DNA of 64,000 bases from NCBI GenBank assembly GCA_963854835.1, contig OY978528.1, positions 40,904,960 to 40,968,959 on the forward strand, written 5' to 3'. Source of the DNA: Megamerina dolium. Lineage: Eukaryota > Arthropoda > Insecta > Diptera > Megamerinidae. Shown piece after piece: positions 47,410 to 57,511 of this stretch (within the stretch, counting starts at the first letter, position 1; the number at the start of each line of letters is the position of its first letter). The translations under genes were made by a program, and so were the position numbers. Under the pieces are notes generated by a model. That model saw only the letters and a program-made list of their open reading frames with translations, searched no databases and had not been told where the DNA came from.

Positions 47410-50011
47410 ATAGGTATATTAGCTTCCGCCTTGATATAAGGCCGCAAAAGCATATACCATTTTTAAATAGGAATCGCACAAATTGGAATAAGTATAGGGC
47501 CACCCTGAATAAATCCCTCACCCAGGCGCTCTCAAGCCTGCAAAATGAGGAGCAGCTTGAGGCCGCTTTGAGGAAAGCTACTGTAGCGTCCTGTCCAATC
47601 AGAAGGACTCCAAAAAAGAAGAGACCTCCGTGGTGGTCGGTAGAGATCATCGCTCTAAGAAAGGAGTGTCGACAGCAATTCAACCGAGCCAAAATCACTA
47701 ATCAATGGCAACCCTATGAGAAGAGCCTACGAGTGTTTAAAAAGGCGATTAGGAGAGCAAAATGATCATCATGGAATGACTTTTGCAGCAACATAGAGGA
47801 AATTTCAGAGGCAAGCCGCCTACGAAAGATTCTCGCAACGAATCCAGTTACACCCAGCTTCATTATGAAGGGGGATGGTGATTGGACTACTTCAAGTCTG
47901 GAAACTCTTCGGGTACCAATTGATACCTATTTTCCAGGCTGTTTGGAGGAAGGCTTGGCCGAACTCCCAATGTTAATCCTAGTAGAATTATCTACGACGT
48001 CCCGCACAAAATCATCAGTAAAACAATGATTAATTGGGCGATAAATAATTTTAAACCATTCAAGTCACCAGGACCTGATGGTATTATACCCGCGGACATG
48101 CAGAAGTGTGTGGACCTTCTAACACCTTGGTTGGAGGTAATCTTCTCTGCATACTTAAGACTATGCTATGTCCCCAAGGCATGCCTACAAGTTAAGGTGG
48201 TGTTTATCCCTAAAGGCGAAAAAACGTCCTACTCAAAGCCAAGTGATTTCAGACCTATAAGTCTCTCATCCTTCTTATTAAAACCCCTTGAAAGACTACT
48301 TGATGTGCACTTAAGGGGCTCTATATATACTAAGAATATCTCTTCATTGCAACACGCATATAACAAAGGCAAGTCCGTTGAGACAGCCCTTCACTAACTT
48401 GTGCAGAAGATCGAAACATCTTTGCACTGCAAAGAATATAGCTTGGTCACTAGATATTAAGGGGGCCTTCAATAACATAAATCCAGAAGCAGTCGAAAAC
48501 TCTCTTGCTATGCTTAAGGTAGATGAACCTATTATTAGATTCATTAGTCTGTTGCTAAAGCAAAGAGTGATAAACTCAAAATTGGGTACCTCATGCATTA
48601 GTAGATTTGCCACCAACTCTGCCATAACTGAGCTAGTCCTCTTTACTAGAAATCATAAAATACCTATTTTTACCTTACCTAGAATTGGGAGGGTTCGTAA
48701 AGCAACAGCAGCACTCTATTCCTGTAAGAAAGCCATAGGTAAAAGATGGGGGATGAGTCCTACAGTCGTATCATGGCTATACTCTGCGGTCATGAGACCA
48801 ATTCTTTTTTACGGTGTGATAGTCTGGTGGGAATCCTTAAATAAGGAGGTACACAGACGACAAATAGATAAGGTTCAAAGGACGTCTGCGGTGTTGACAA
48901 CAGGCGCTCTAAGAACCACCCCGTCAAAAGCGCTCTACTCGCTACTGCATCTACTCCCCGTAGATTTATTTGGCAGGCAGAGAGCTCTGATATCAGCAAT
49001 TAGGCTAAACATAGCTTCACGCTGGGCTCAACCAGGATACGGACATTCAAGGATCCTGGGGGAGTGCACTACGATTCCGAATGCCGTCGACTATACCATC
49101 CCCATACCATGCTTTGACAATAGTTTCTCAGCTCCAAATTGGAGGGTAGGGTAGAAGGTGGCGTCTTTTCTGATTCCTTACGCGTTAAGCTCAAGTTCCG
49201 ATTACCCGACTTTTGCAGTGTTTTTCAAGCCGAGATAATGCCTATAAAGGAGGCGGCAACGTGGCTTAGCTGTAATATAATATCCTTCAAAGATGTTTTT
49301 ATCTACACAGACAGTCAAGCTGCCATTAAATCTCTCGCAGGAGCGTTCGCCAAATCGGCACTTGCCCTTAAATGCCGCACAGCTCTTAACGAGCTAGCGG
49401 ATCACTACAATGTTCACATTGTATGGGTACCGGGGCATAGGGACATTCCAGGAAACTGTGAGGCAGATGAATTGGCGAGATCGGGCACTAAGTTGCCAGA
49501 GATCTATCCATCTCATCAAGCCGGAATTCCGCTTGCAACATGCAAGCTTCTTATCACACAACATTATCTCACCATAGCCAACAGAAGATGGCGGGATGGG
49601 AACTCTTGTGCTACTACTATGAAAGTCTGGCCAACTCTTGACAATAGACGAACTCGTTCACTGTTGTCAATGGGCAGGAAAACCATCAGTAATGTAGTCG
49701 CCGTATTCACGGGCCCTTGCTTGTGGGTAGGCATGCTGCAGCTGCCAGGACGAGGAAGAGGATGAAAGTGTTCCTCTGTAGATGCCCCGACTTGGCACGC
49801 AGAAGGCACACTCTACCGGGGAGTGCCTTTTTTACAGGTACCACTGAGCTTACACCCATGGATGTCAGGGACATTGCTCTATTCATTAGGAAATCCCAAT
49901 GGTTCCGCTTAACAGAGCAGATAGGACAGTAAGCATCAGTGATGCATGGTGACACAATGGGCCAATTATTTGGCCTAAGTGCGCCCACCATAGGAGGGCG
50001 GCAGCATAACC

Positions 50012-50601
50012 TATCGCCTCTCAAAAAAGGTCTTATTTGTGAAAAAAAATTCAAGTTTTTTATGAAGCTTATTACAGAAAGGTAGTTTCCGACTTTGGAA
50101 TGAAAAATACAAAATTTTACTCATATCAATTCAAAAATTACAAAGGTCTAAGCGTTGTAATAAAGGGTATTGGGCCAGGCGTCGATGCAAATGAATTACA
50201 AGAAGGAATAGAAGAACAAGGCTATTTGATGAAAAGCATATATAACATAATAAACAGAGATCGCATCCCACAATCTCTCTATAAAGTGGAGCTAAAATAC
50301 GACCAGGCAAAACTAAAGAAAAATGAGATCCATCCGACTTACACACTTACACCTTCTTCATAGAAAAGTTACTGGTGAGCGGCCTCATAAAAGTAGAGAA
50401 CCTGTGTAATGCCTAAACTGCAATGAATACGGGCACACAAAGACATATTGTAAACTAAATAGTGTTTGTGTTATATGCTCAGAAATACACCCCACGGAAA
50501 AATAGCCGAAAAAAAGAATGACGCAGATGCCAAGATTTGCTCAAACCAAAGGGAAACCATACAGAAAATTACAGGAGATGGATGGAAATTATAAAATCTA
50601 A
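50012..50601 (+). pseudogene. Jockey C ORF1, C-terminal part (PRE_C2HC-like and knuckles)
   Basis: The sequence resumes in the middle of ORF1 after the 13-bp duplication. YRKVVSDFG corresponds to YRKVIAEFD of A1. KGLSVVIKGIGPGVDANEL and NIINRDRIPQSLYKVEL match the PRE_C2HC-like part of A1. Knuckle 1 reads CNEYGHTKTYC in a broken frame, knuckle 2 has CVICSEIH, and knuckle 3 is damaged. A frameshift lies near 50363 and several stops follow. Confidence 0.82.
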
Positions 50602-50720
50602 ATGAATGCTCTAACAATATGCCATTGGAATGCTAACGGCTTAAGCCAACATATCTTAAAAATAACACGCTACTTGCACAGTAATAATATCGACATCATG
50701 CTATTTCGGAAACACACCTT

Positions 50721-52420
50721 TTATATATATTTTAGGAATTAGTCGAATCAGACCACTTATATGGGTCCCTTTTCGTCCCTCAAATCGTGTGTTAATTATT
50801 TGTTCGGTTGCAGAATTCTTCTACTTCCTTCCTCATAATAACATCACGCGTTATTTCAAGCATCTCTTTGTGGGGTATGTTCCACATTTCGAGTTCATCA
50901 ATAAATTGGCGACCCAGTGTGGACATCCTCCTGCTTGCCAATGCAGGACACTGGCACACTATGTGCGCCGCTGTCTCTGCCTCTTCCATGCATAATCTGC
51001 AAATTGCCATGCCCAGTTATTAATGCAGTCAACCAGCTTAGAGTCATTCGTCCTAGACTGAGAGCCCTCCCCGATTCACTGCTCTTTGATAGCCTCAACG
51101 AAGCCTTTGCCTGTCTACAAGTAGATAAGTTTTCCCATCTCGTGAGATAAAGTTTCTTTATCCACTCTTCGACCTTTGCCTTCACCGTCCCGTCGCTGAG
51201 AGCAACTACTGGTTCTGGTCCATAAAATTCAGCTTCAGATCCTTGTCAAGCCAAGACGTCTGCAGCTTCATTCTGTTCTATACCAATGTGTCCCTTCACC
51301 CACATAAGAGTAATCGCATTACTACGAGCATACCCATTAAGTTTCTGAACACATTCGAGCGCCAACTTAGAAGATACCGTAGGTTGTTGCAGCCGCCTGA
51401 CCACCGCCTGGTTATCGAGTGCTAGCAAGATTTTCTTACCTTGCACCTTTCCATCCAGTAGATGGTCTAGCGCTTGCATTAGACCAAGCATTTCTGCTTG
51501 ATAGACCGATACGTATCTTCCCAGATTCAGAGTGCATGCCAGTCCCAACTCTTTAGAGAAGATTCCAGCACCCGCTCTGCCATCCATTAATGAACCATCT
51601 GTAAAAATACTGATGTCATTTTCCTCACATACATCATGTGTGAGGCCGTCTTCAATGAGTGTTCTGTGTGACTTTTCAGTCATCTTCAGCCTACCCATTC
51701 CCTCCATTGGCATCTACGCCTCCTTTACACTGCTATATAGCAGTGACAGGATGCCCCTGTACCCCATCTCTGTGCCGAATCCATACCAATTATTGGTTGT
51801 CTTCAGAAGTAATGCTGTTAATGCCCCTGACTTCATAATATGCAAGTCTAACGGCAGCAGCCCGAGAGAGACTTCCAATGCTTCTACTGGGGTCGTCCGG
51901 ATAGCTCCGGTAATACCAATACAAGCCGTTCTTTGCACCCTATCTAACTTGCTTTTCGCGGTCTTTTGGGTGACCTGAGGCCACCAGACCACAGCAGCAT
52001 ATGTTATTAAGGGCCTGACCATCGTTGTGTAGATTCAGTGCGCTGCTCTGTGAGTAATTCCTCACATGAGACCGAACACTCTCTTACACTGATGCAATAC
52101 CCGCTTGCCCTTCTGGATCTTGTTATCGACGGGACTATTCCAAGTCAGCTTGTTATCCAGGATGACACCTAGATACTTTACTTCCTTGGATACGTTGATG
52201 TTCGATCCAAAGGGCTTAAGAGGGTCTATTGTTAGTCCAGTCCTCCTTTTAGTAAAGAGTACTGTTTCCGACTTACTAGCATTTACAGAGAGACCTTGTT
52301 CCGTGCACCATCCTTCAACCATTTTGAGTGCACCTTTCATGGTATCATAAATAGTGTCCAGGACCTTACCGCTCACCGTTACCGCTATGTCATCTGCATA
52401 CCCGAAGGTGTGTATGCCTT
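50721..52420 (-). mobile_element. LOA-type LINE fragment, antisense, within Jockey C
   Basis: Read on the minus strand it starts at HTFGYADDIAVTVSGK, that is, at the catalytic YADD box, and runs through the RT C-terminal part, RNase H, knuckle and a short 3' UTR. It is therefore 5'-truncated. It sits exactly where about 1.2 kb of Jockey C is missing. No direct repeat was found at its edges; instead ACACACCTT (50712-50720) and AAGGTGTGT (52405-52413) are inverted copies. It differs from the LOA element at 41823 in sequence, so it is a second subfamily. Confidence 0.85.
50792..52418 (-). pseudogene. LOA-type ORF2 C-terminal part: YADD, RNase H, zinc knuckle
   Basis: In order the minus strand gives GYADDIAVTVSGK (52384-52418), KSETVLFTKRR, KEVKYLGVILDNKLTWNS (to 52062) and MVRPLITYAAVVWWPQ. 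Then comes RNase H with ISIFTDGSLMDGRAG, AEMLGLMQALD, LLALDNQAVVRRL and WVKGHIGIEQNEAADVLA. After this are a linker and CRLCMEEAETAAHIVCQCPA, ending at 50792. The RNase H catalytic Asp-Glu-Asp-Asp set appears present. Frameshifts or stops lie near 52050, 51715, 51245 and 51000. RNase H would remove element RNA from the hybrid after copying. Confidence 0.86.
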
Positions 52421-53690
52421 TGCATCGTCTTACAGGCCAATAAGTCTCTTACCCCAGTTCTCTAAAATTTTCGAGAAAATATTGCTTACAAAGATCTCGC
52501 CCTTTTTTACAAAGCGGGGCATAATACCACATCACCAGTTTGGATTCCGCAAAAAGCATGGAACAATCGAGCAAGTCTACAGAATAGCTAAGGCAATTTG
52601 TGAAGAACAAAAAATACTGCGCTGCAGGATTTCTAAACATTACACAGGCCTTTGATAAGGTATGGCATAAAGGTCTACTATATAAAATTATCCACTCGCT
52701 TCCAGAGAACACCCACAAACTTTTCAATTTTTACTTAACACTTCGCAAATTTCAAATAAAATTTAATTCGTTTATCCCAGAGGAATTTGAGATAAATGCA
52801 GGAGTTCCACAGGGCAGTGTACTTGGTCCGTTTCAGTACTTGATTTATACTGCCGACCTCCCGTTACTTCTAAATCATTTGGTTAGAACCTTCGCTGATG
52901 ACACGGTAATCCTAAATACACACATCGATCATCTGGAAGCATCTCGTAACTTGTCAAAACATCTTAAACACCTCGGAGAATGGTTGGCAAAATGGCGAAT
53001 AAAAGTAAATGAGAATAAATGTTACCTGTACACCTTCTCTCTCAGAAAAGAGACTTGTCCCCGAGTCAAATTAAACAATGTACTCATTTCGCAATCAAAT
53101 GAAGTAAAATTCCTGGGAATGTATTTGGATGGAAGACTACCAAGGAAAGCTCATAATGATAGTAAAAAATTATAAATCAAATTAAAAATGCTGCAATTGC
53201 ATTGGCTGCTAAATAAAAACTCAAAACTCAGCCTCAATAATAAAGTTTTTATTTATAAATCGATTATTAAACAGATCTGGAGCTATGGTATCGAATTATG
53301 GAGCTCTGCTTGCCCCTCGATCATGGAAATAATCCAGAGAGTCCAGAATAAAACGCTTAGGCAAATAACTTGTGCGCCTTGGTATGTCAAAAACAGTAAT
53401 TTACATAAAGATCTTAATATTGATGCAGTTCCTGAAGTCATACGAGCATATATTCCTAAATATATGATAAAACTTAACGAACAGGCCCGGCCGCTAACCA
53501 TTGTCCCTTCAATCAAGCAGCTTAAGGGGAAACGCTTGCTGTCAATATAATATTAGTTGTTTAAATGAAAATTACCTCCTAATTAAATACTTGCTATTTA
53601 GCTTAACATTTAGTTTTAAGATTTGAGAAATTATTGTCAATTTCTATAAGAAAGATTCAATAAATATCCAAAGAAATGAAAAAAAAAACC

Positions 53691-54190
53691 TGCAGCTCCT
53701 GAAAAATTCGATGTTCATATCTGACGTCTATTAGACCTATCAAGCCCGTCAAGCACTTCCACAAGAGCTGTGAGATCTCCTCTACTAAATCTTAGAAGAG
53801 AGTTAAATCTACTTCGGAATGTTGTATTGTACACATGTTGTCAAATAAACTCGCACTAAAACATTAGTCTTAAAGGTTAAGTTTTTAGTTCAACTGTGGT
53901 CAATTTTGAGTAAAATTAAACTGAGTGCAAACAACAAATATAAACCATTTACTTTTTTAAAGTCCTTTTGAAATTTGAATCCTCAGTATAATTTTGCCAG
54001 CAGTCCGTTGCCTGAATGCTTGTTTTCCATATTTTTAGTTGGTTGGTTAGCTTTGTTTAGTTTTGTTTGGACCAAAAGTTAGGTTTGGACAAAAAAAAAA
54101 ATTATACAAAATGATCTGGTCATACTATTTCTTCATATGACTGTCCACCAAAAGTTTGCTCCAATAAATTAATGGATTTACAGGCTATAT
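53691..54190. other. Unassigned DNA between Jockey C and an RTE copy
   Basis: There are short frames only. The first 130 bp (53695-53830) are less AT-rich, but neither strand gives a domain I can name. Confidence 0.45.
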
Positions 54191-55800
54191 GGTGCCAGCA
54201 TCGACTCGGATCACTACCTTGTTGCAACTAAGGTGCGAACACGTTTATGTGTAGCAAAGAACAAACGAAATCCCACACAGAGAAAGCTTGACGTCAATAA
54301 GCTGCAATCACCAGAGACAGCAAATGCTTTTACCATTCGATTATCGGATTTGCTTATGCAGAAACTCCTCCTCTTGATGATACATGTGCACAGTGGACTT
54401 ATATATCCCATTCTATGACTACTGCTGCCGAGGAAGTAATCGGTTACTACATGCCTGAAGAATGAGTGGTATGATAGGGAGTGTCGCAACGTGACCGCAG
54501 AGAAAGACGGACAGAAAAACCCTGCGTGTAGGTGCCGCGCAAGCTGTTAAGGAGCGGTACAGAGAGAAGACGAGTGCGGAGAAACGTCTTTCAGGCGTAA
54601 TAAGAGAGAGCTAGAAGGACGCGATTGTAAGGATGTAGAGATGAGTGTAGACAGGAATGAGACTTCGAGATCAGGCTTCTAAATGACGGTTTAAATCCCG
54701 GAGCATCTTCCTGTCGTGACAAAATAGGAATCTGGTCACAGATATCCAGAGTATACTGAGCTTATGGATGGTGGTGTAGATGTCCGGTAAGGGATTACCT
54801 CCACACAACAAAGTCTGAGTTCGATATTCCTGCGAAGCTCAACCGGCTTTATAGAATGACACTGTATAACTCCCGTTGTGCAGTGAAATTTGGGACGGAT
54901 CTTTCTCCGCCGTTTAATACGGAAAAAATAATACGAGCTGTTGATCTACAACAAAATAGCACTGTCTTCAACAAAAGTGTCATGCTGTTCGTGTATGCCG
55001 ATGATATTGGCGTAATCGGCATGAACACGCGAGCAGTTGGTGCAGGACCCTCAGAATTGGAAAGAGATTCGCGTCGAATGTGTCTGACGGTGAACGAGGG
55101 CAAGACGAAGTACCTAGTGCCAACAAACAAATAGTCTCGGCGTCTCGTATAACACGTCACTGTTGATAACTACTTTTTTGAGTAGTAAGTATTGAGTAGT
55201 AGTAGTAGTAGTGAGTTTGAGTAGTGAAGGACTTTATCTATGTTGGAACCAGCATTGACACCACTAAAACGTCAGCTTGGAGATATTGCGAAGGATCACT
55301 TTTGCTTACAGGTGCTACGTTGGCCTAAGTAAGCAATTGAGAAGTCAGGCTCTCTCTCGAGAATGAAAACCTCACTCCACAAGTCTCACATCTTACCTGC
55401 CGTTACATATGGCGGCGAAGCTTGGACAATGTCCACCTCAAATGAGAGAATGCTCAGAGTGTTCGAGAGGAAAGTCCTACGCAAGATCTTTGGATCTATT
55501 TGCGTTGGTGGCGAGTATCGAATAAGGTACAAAAATGAGCTGTATGGGTTGTATGCCGATACCGACACAGTAAAGCGCATTAAAATTCAGCGTCTGCGCT
55601 GGCTAGGTCATGTTGAGGGAATGGAAGAACACGCTCCGGCTAAAAAGGTGTTCTATTCGGAATCCGCTGGTGGACGACGCAGAAGTGGCAAAACTAACCT
55701 CCGGTGGAAAGACCAAGTACTGGAGAACTTGACAGCGCTTGCAGTTTCTAACTGGCGCCAGCTAGCGAAGGAAAGCAGGCCGGTGAAGCATGCTAGATTC
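54191..55800 (+). pseudogene. RTE ORF remnant (endonuclease end, RT C-terminal part)
   Basis: Pieces are RTRLCVAKNKRNPTQRKL (54236), then after deletions FVYADDIGVIGM (54988). Next come MKTSLHKSHILPAVTYGGEA (55363), IRYKNELYGLYADTDTVK, the RLRWLGHVEGMEEHAPAKK block and RWKDQVLENLTAL. The usual end GWRSMLFSA is replaced by an unrelated extension to 55839. Many frameshifts separate the pieces. It is more decayed than the nested copy. Confidence 0.85.
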
Positions 55801-55845
55801 GGCCCAAATTGGTTTTCGGTTGTAATGGCCAGTAAGTAAGTAAGT
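54191..55845 (+). mobile_element. RTE-clade LINE, eroded copy with internal deletions
   Basis: It starts TGGTGCCAGCATCGACTCGG in the endonuclease, matching the nested RTE at 44220, and ends AATGGCCAGTAAGTAAGTAAG with the family's tail. A large stretch of RT between about 54770 and 54790 is missing. The flanks TACAGGCTATA (54180-54190) and TACATGCTGTG (55845-55855) may be a diverged target duplication. A (AGT)n expansion at 55190-55215 has broken it further. Confidence 0.85.
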
Positions 55846-55939
55846 ACATGCTGTGTGATGTTCTGTTAGATTAAAGAAAAAATAATGGATGATAAGGTTG
55901 TTCTAGATCTATTAATTACTATGTTGTTACTTCTGTGTG
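55846..55939. other. Short spacer
   Basis: AT-rich DNA lies between the RTE tail and the SINE pair. Confidence 0.4.
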
Positions 55940-56160
55940 TGGAGTCGTGAGTTCGAATCGCGACCGCTATTTTGTTAATGTTGTTGTTGTCTGCAACGGC
56001 AAAAATTTTCCATGGAAATATTTCTATAGCAGCTCTGTGGAAAAGCTCAGAAGTTCAATGTGATGACATATGTGTTCCGCCAATCGAAAACTGTAAATAT
56101 AAGTCACTCCTTTCAAATACTCTCCAAAATTTAAGGATCACAAAATACGGGCAGAGACGT
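55940..56160 (+). mobile_element. tRNA-derived SINE, copy 7 (diverged, plus half of an inverted pair)
   Basis: It begins near the B box (GAGTTCGAATCGCGACCG). It keeps CTCTGTGGAAAAGCTCAGAA, TTCCGCCAATCG and TACTCTCCAAAATTTAAGG in the family order. It lacks the A box and the (ATTT)n end. Confidence 0.7.
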
Positions 56161-56163
56161 TCG

Positions 56164-56338
56164 GTCACAAATAAATTTTTAATGGCAAATTGTTTCTGTC
56201 GGAAGAATTACGAATTGCTTGCCGACATAATATCATATATTAAATATATAATGTTTATAATATCATATATTAAATTTTTCTCGACCGGGATTTTGAACCA
56301 CGAGGTACGACACACTAATTAGCTAAGCTACAGCATCC
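56164..56338 (-). mobile_element. tRNA-derived SINE, copy 8 (minus half of an inverted pair)
   Basis: On the minus strand it begins GGATGCTGTAGCTTAGCTAA (A-box-like), has a GTTCAAAATCCC B-box-like block, and continues through GTCGGCAAGCAATTCGTAAT to GCCATTAAAAATTTATTTGTGAC. It meets copy 7 tail-side to tail-side, giving an inverted pair. A duplicated ATAATATCATATATTAAAT motif at 56226-56275 splits it. Confidence 0.7.
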
Positions 56339-57052
56339 GCAGATTATACCTACAATTTGTCGGGATGTAATGGTGTTTCGAGCTAAAGATGGGTTAACAG
56401 TAAAAATAAGGACTTTAATAGAATATTTGGCTGATTTATTGAAGCAAGTGACGATCTGATGGGTTTAATTCCTATTGGATTGGGCGTATTTTGGCATAAT
56501 TCAGATTTTTTTTGACAAAATTATTAATTAATTTGTGGTAATTATGTGTACGTTGGAGTGTAATTGATGGAGGGAATTATAATTTTAGCACCCAGATGAG
56601 ATTTTTAATTATAAATTTCCAAATGATCTAAGTTTCTCTTCTAGTGATTTCGAATATCAAAACTCTTTTGAGATCATTTACGTTTTGTCACCAAGATCTT
56701 ACAGAAACGTTTTTAAAATAAATGTTCACTCTTGGAGAAATTTAGAAGCAATGACTAAGAGCTTAACTATTCTTATTCACAAATGACCACTGCAAATAGT
56801 CCATACATACATATGTTTGTATGAGTTGGGATATGCATGTACATACGTAAGTATAAATTTACGGCACGGTTGCAAATAAGTTAACCAATTATATTGTTAT
56901 TATTGTGATTATTGTGTGAATATTGTTGTTTAGCACATTGCAAGCATTTGCTACCGTTAATAACAAACCAAGTCTCACAAGTCTCAGAAGCTTCGAAATG
57001 AATACGCAGGGTGTAAAAACGAGCAACTAAAAGGCTTGTTAGTAGCTTGAGT
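56339..57052. other. AT-rich intergenic DNA, no gene seen
   Basis: No frame carries a recognised domain, and no transposon end was found before the inverted repeat starts at 57053. Confidence 0.5.
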
Positions 57053-57511
57053 CAGAGACTATACAAGTATAGAGATATCCCACTGTTAATAGACAGCGTT
57101 TTAACAGCAAATCTGGCGATGAAACAATGGCCACCTTTTCACTCAAAACCAAAAATGGTTTTAGATACATTCACACAATCAATTTGAGTCGGCATGTCAC
57201 ATATATAAATACTTTCATTTGTACCTATGTATGAATCCAACGATGAAGATTCAATATTGAAATTATATACGATAATTCTAAATTACATTCACACAGGTGA
57301 ATTTCAGCAAATGTAATATTTTAGTTTTTTTTTCTCAAAAATTTATGAAAATCAGAAATTTTTTTAAAATATGTAGGCAATAAGAATTAATTAAGTTGTC
57401 ATGGCACATGATTTTTTATTAAAATTTAATTTAGTTACAATCATTAATTCTTATCAAAATGTTTTAGCTATAGAAACTCAAGTGAATTTCAATAAGAGAT
57501 CTTCCCATATA

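Larger units (their letters stand above)
43507..49932 (+). pseudogene. LOA ORF2 (AP endonuclease, RT, RNase H, zinc knuckle), interrupted and decayed
   Basis: The parts are endonuclease 43507-43999 (VVQINLHHSKAA, MGADANAHHYVWGS; in-frame TGA near 43960) and 46488-46633 (SFSDHRC end). After the solo LTR come the linker and RT from 47415: FKPFKSPGPDGIIPADM, FRPISLSSFLLKPLERL, HAYNKGKSVETALH and SLDIKGAFNNI. The PQG and YADD boxes are deleted near 48600. Then follow SPTVVSWLYSAVMRPILFYG, the RNase H (TDSQAAIKSL, WVPGHRDIPGN, EADELA) and a CCHC-like knuckle near 49720-49790. The frame ends at 49932. Several frameshifts also exist. The enzyme would mobilise its own RNA; this copy is inactive. Confidence 0.87.
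41823..50011 (+). mobile_element. LOA-clade LINE inserted in Jockey C (itself split twice)
   Basis: The exact 13-bp repeat TATCGCCTCTCAA lies at 41810-41822 and 50012-50024, placing the element between the halves of Jockey C ORF1. It contains a GC-richer 5' UTR, an ORF1 with a DUF4780-like region, and an ORF2 with AP endonuclease, RT, RNase H and a C-terminal CCHC knuckle, the order seen in the LOA clade (Bilbo- or Lian-type). Removing the RTE and the solo LTR with their duplications leaves about 4.9 kb, a normal size. The RT has internal deletions that removed the YADD box, so it is dead. Confidence 0.9.
50602..53550 (+). pseudogene. Jockey C ORF2 (endonuclease start, then RT), split and broken
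   Basis: The ATG at 50602 gives MNALTICHWNANGLSQH, the endonuclease start as in A1. The frame ends at 50720 where antisense DNA begins. From 52421 the RT resumes with YRPISLLPQFSKIFEKIL, HHQFGFRKKHGTIEQ, FLNITQAFDKVWH (Asp to Asn at the first catalytic position), GVPQGSVLGPFQYLIY and FADDTVIL. The C terminus follows to 53550 (IKQIWSYGIELW). There is a frameshift near 52600 and an in-frame TAA at 53173. About 1.2 kb of endonuclease and finger sequence is missing. Confidence 0.87.
41091..53690 (+). mobile_element. Jockey-clade LINE, subfamily C, host of a multi-layer transposon nest
   Basis: The parts of C are 41091-41822 (5' UTR and ORF1 start), 50012-50720 (rest of ORF1, start of ORF2) and 52421-53690 (RT, 3' UTR, poly-A). 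The first two parts are separated by the LOA element, proven by a 13-bp direct repeat. The third is separated by an antisense LOA-type fragment. The 3' UTR ends AAGATTCAATAAA (AATAAA at 53659-53664), as in A1, A2 and B. The 5' boundary at about 41091 is estimated from similarity to the A1 start (AAAG..CACCAAT) and is uncertain. No outer target duplication was recognised. Confidence 0.85.

Noticed and set aside
52296..52430. N-terminal part of the RT frame at 52296
   Set aside because: It is antisense LOA-type DNA; Jockey C RT sequence starts only near 52421.
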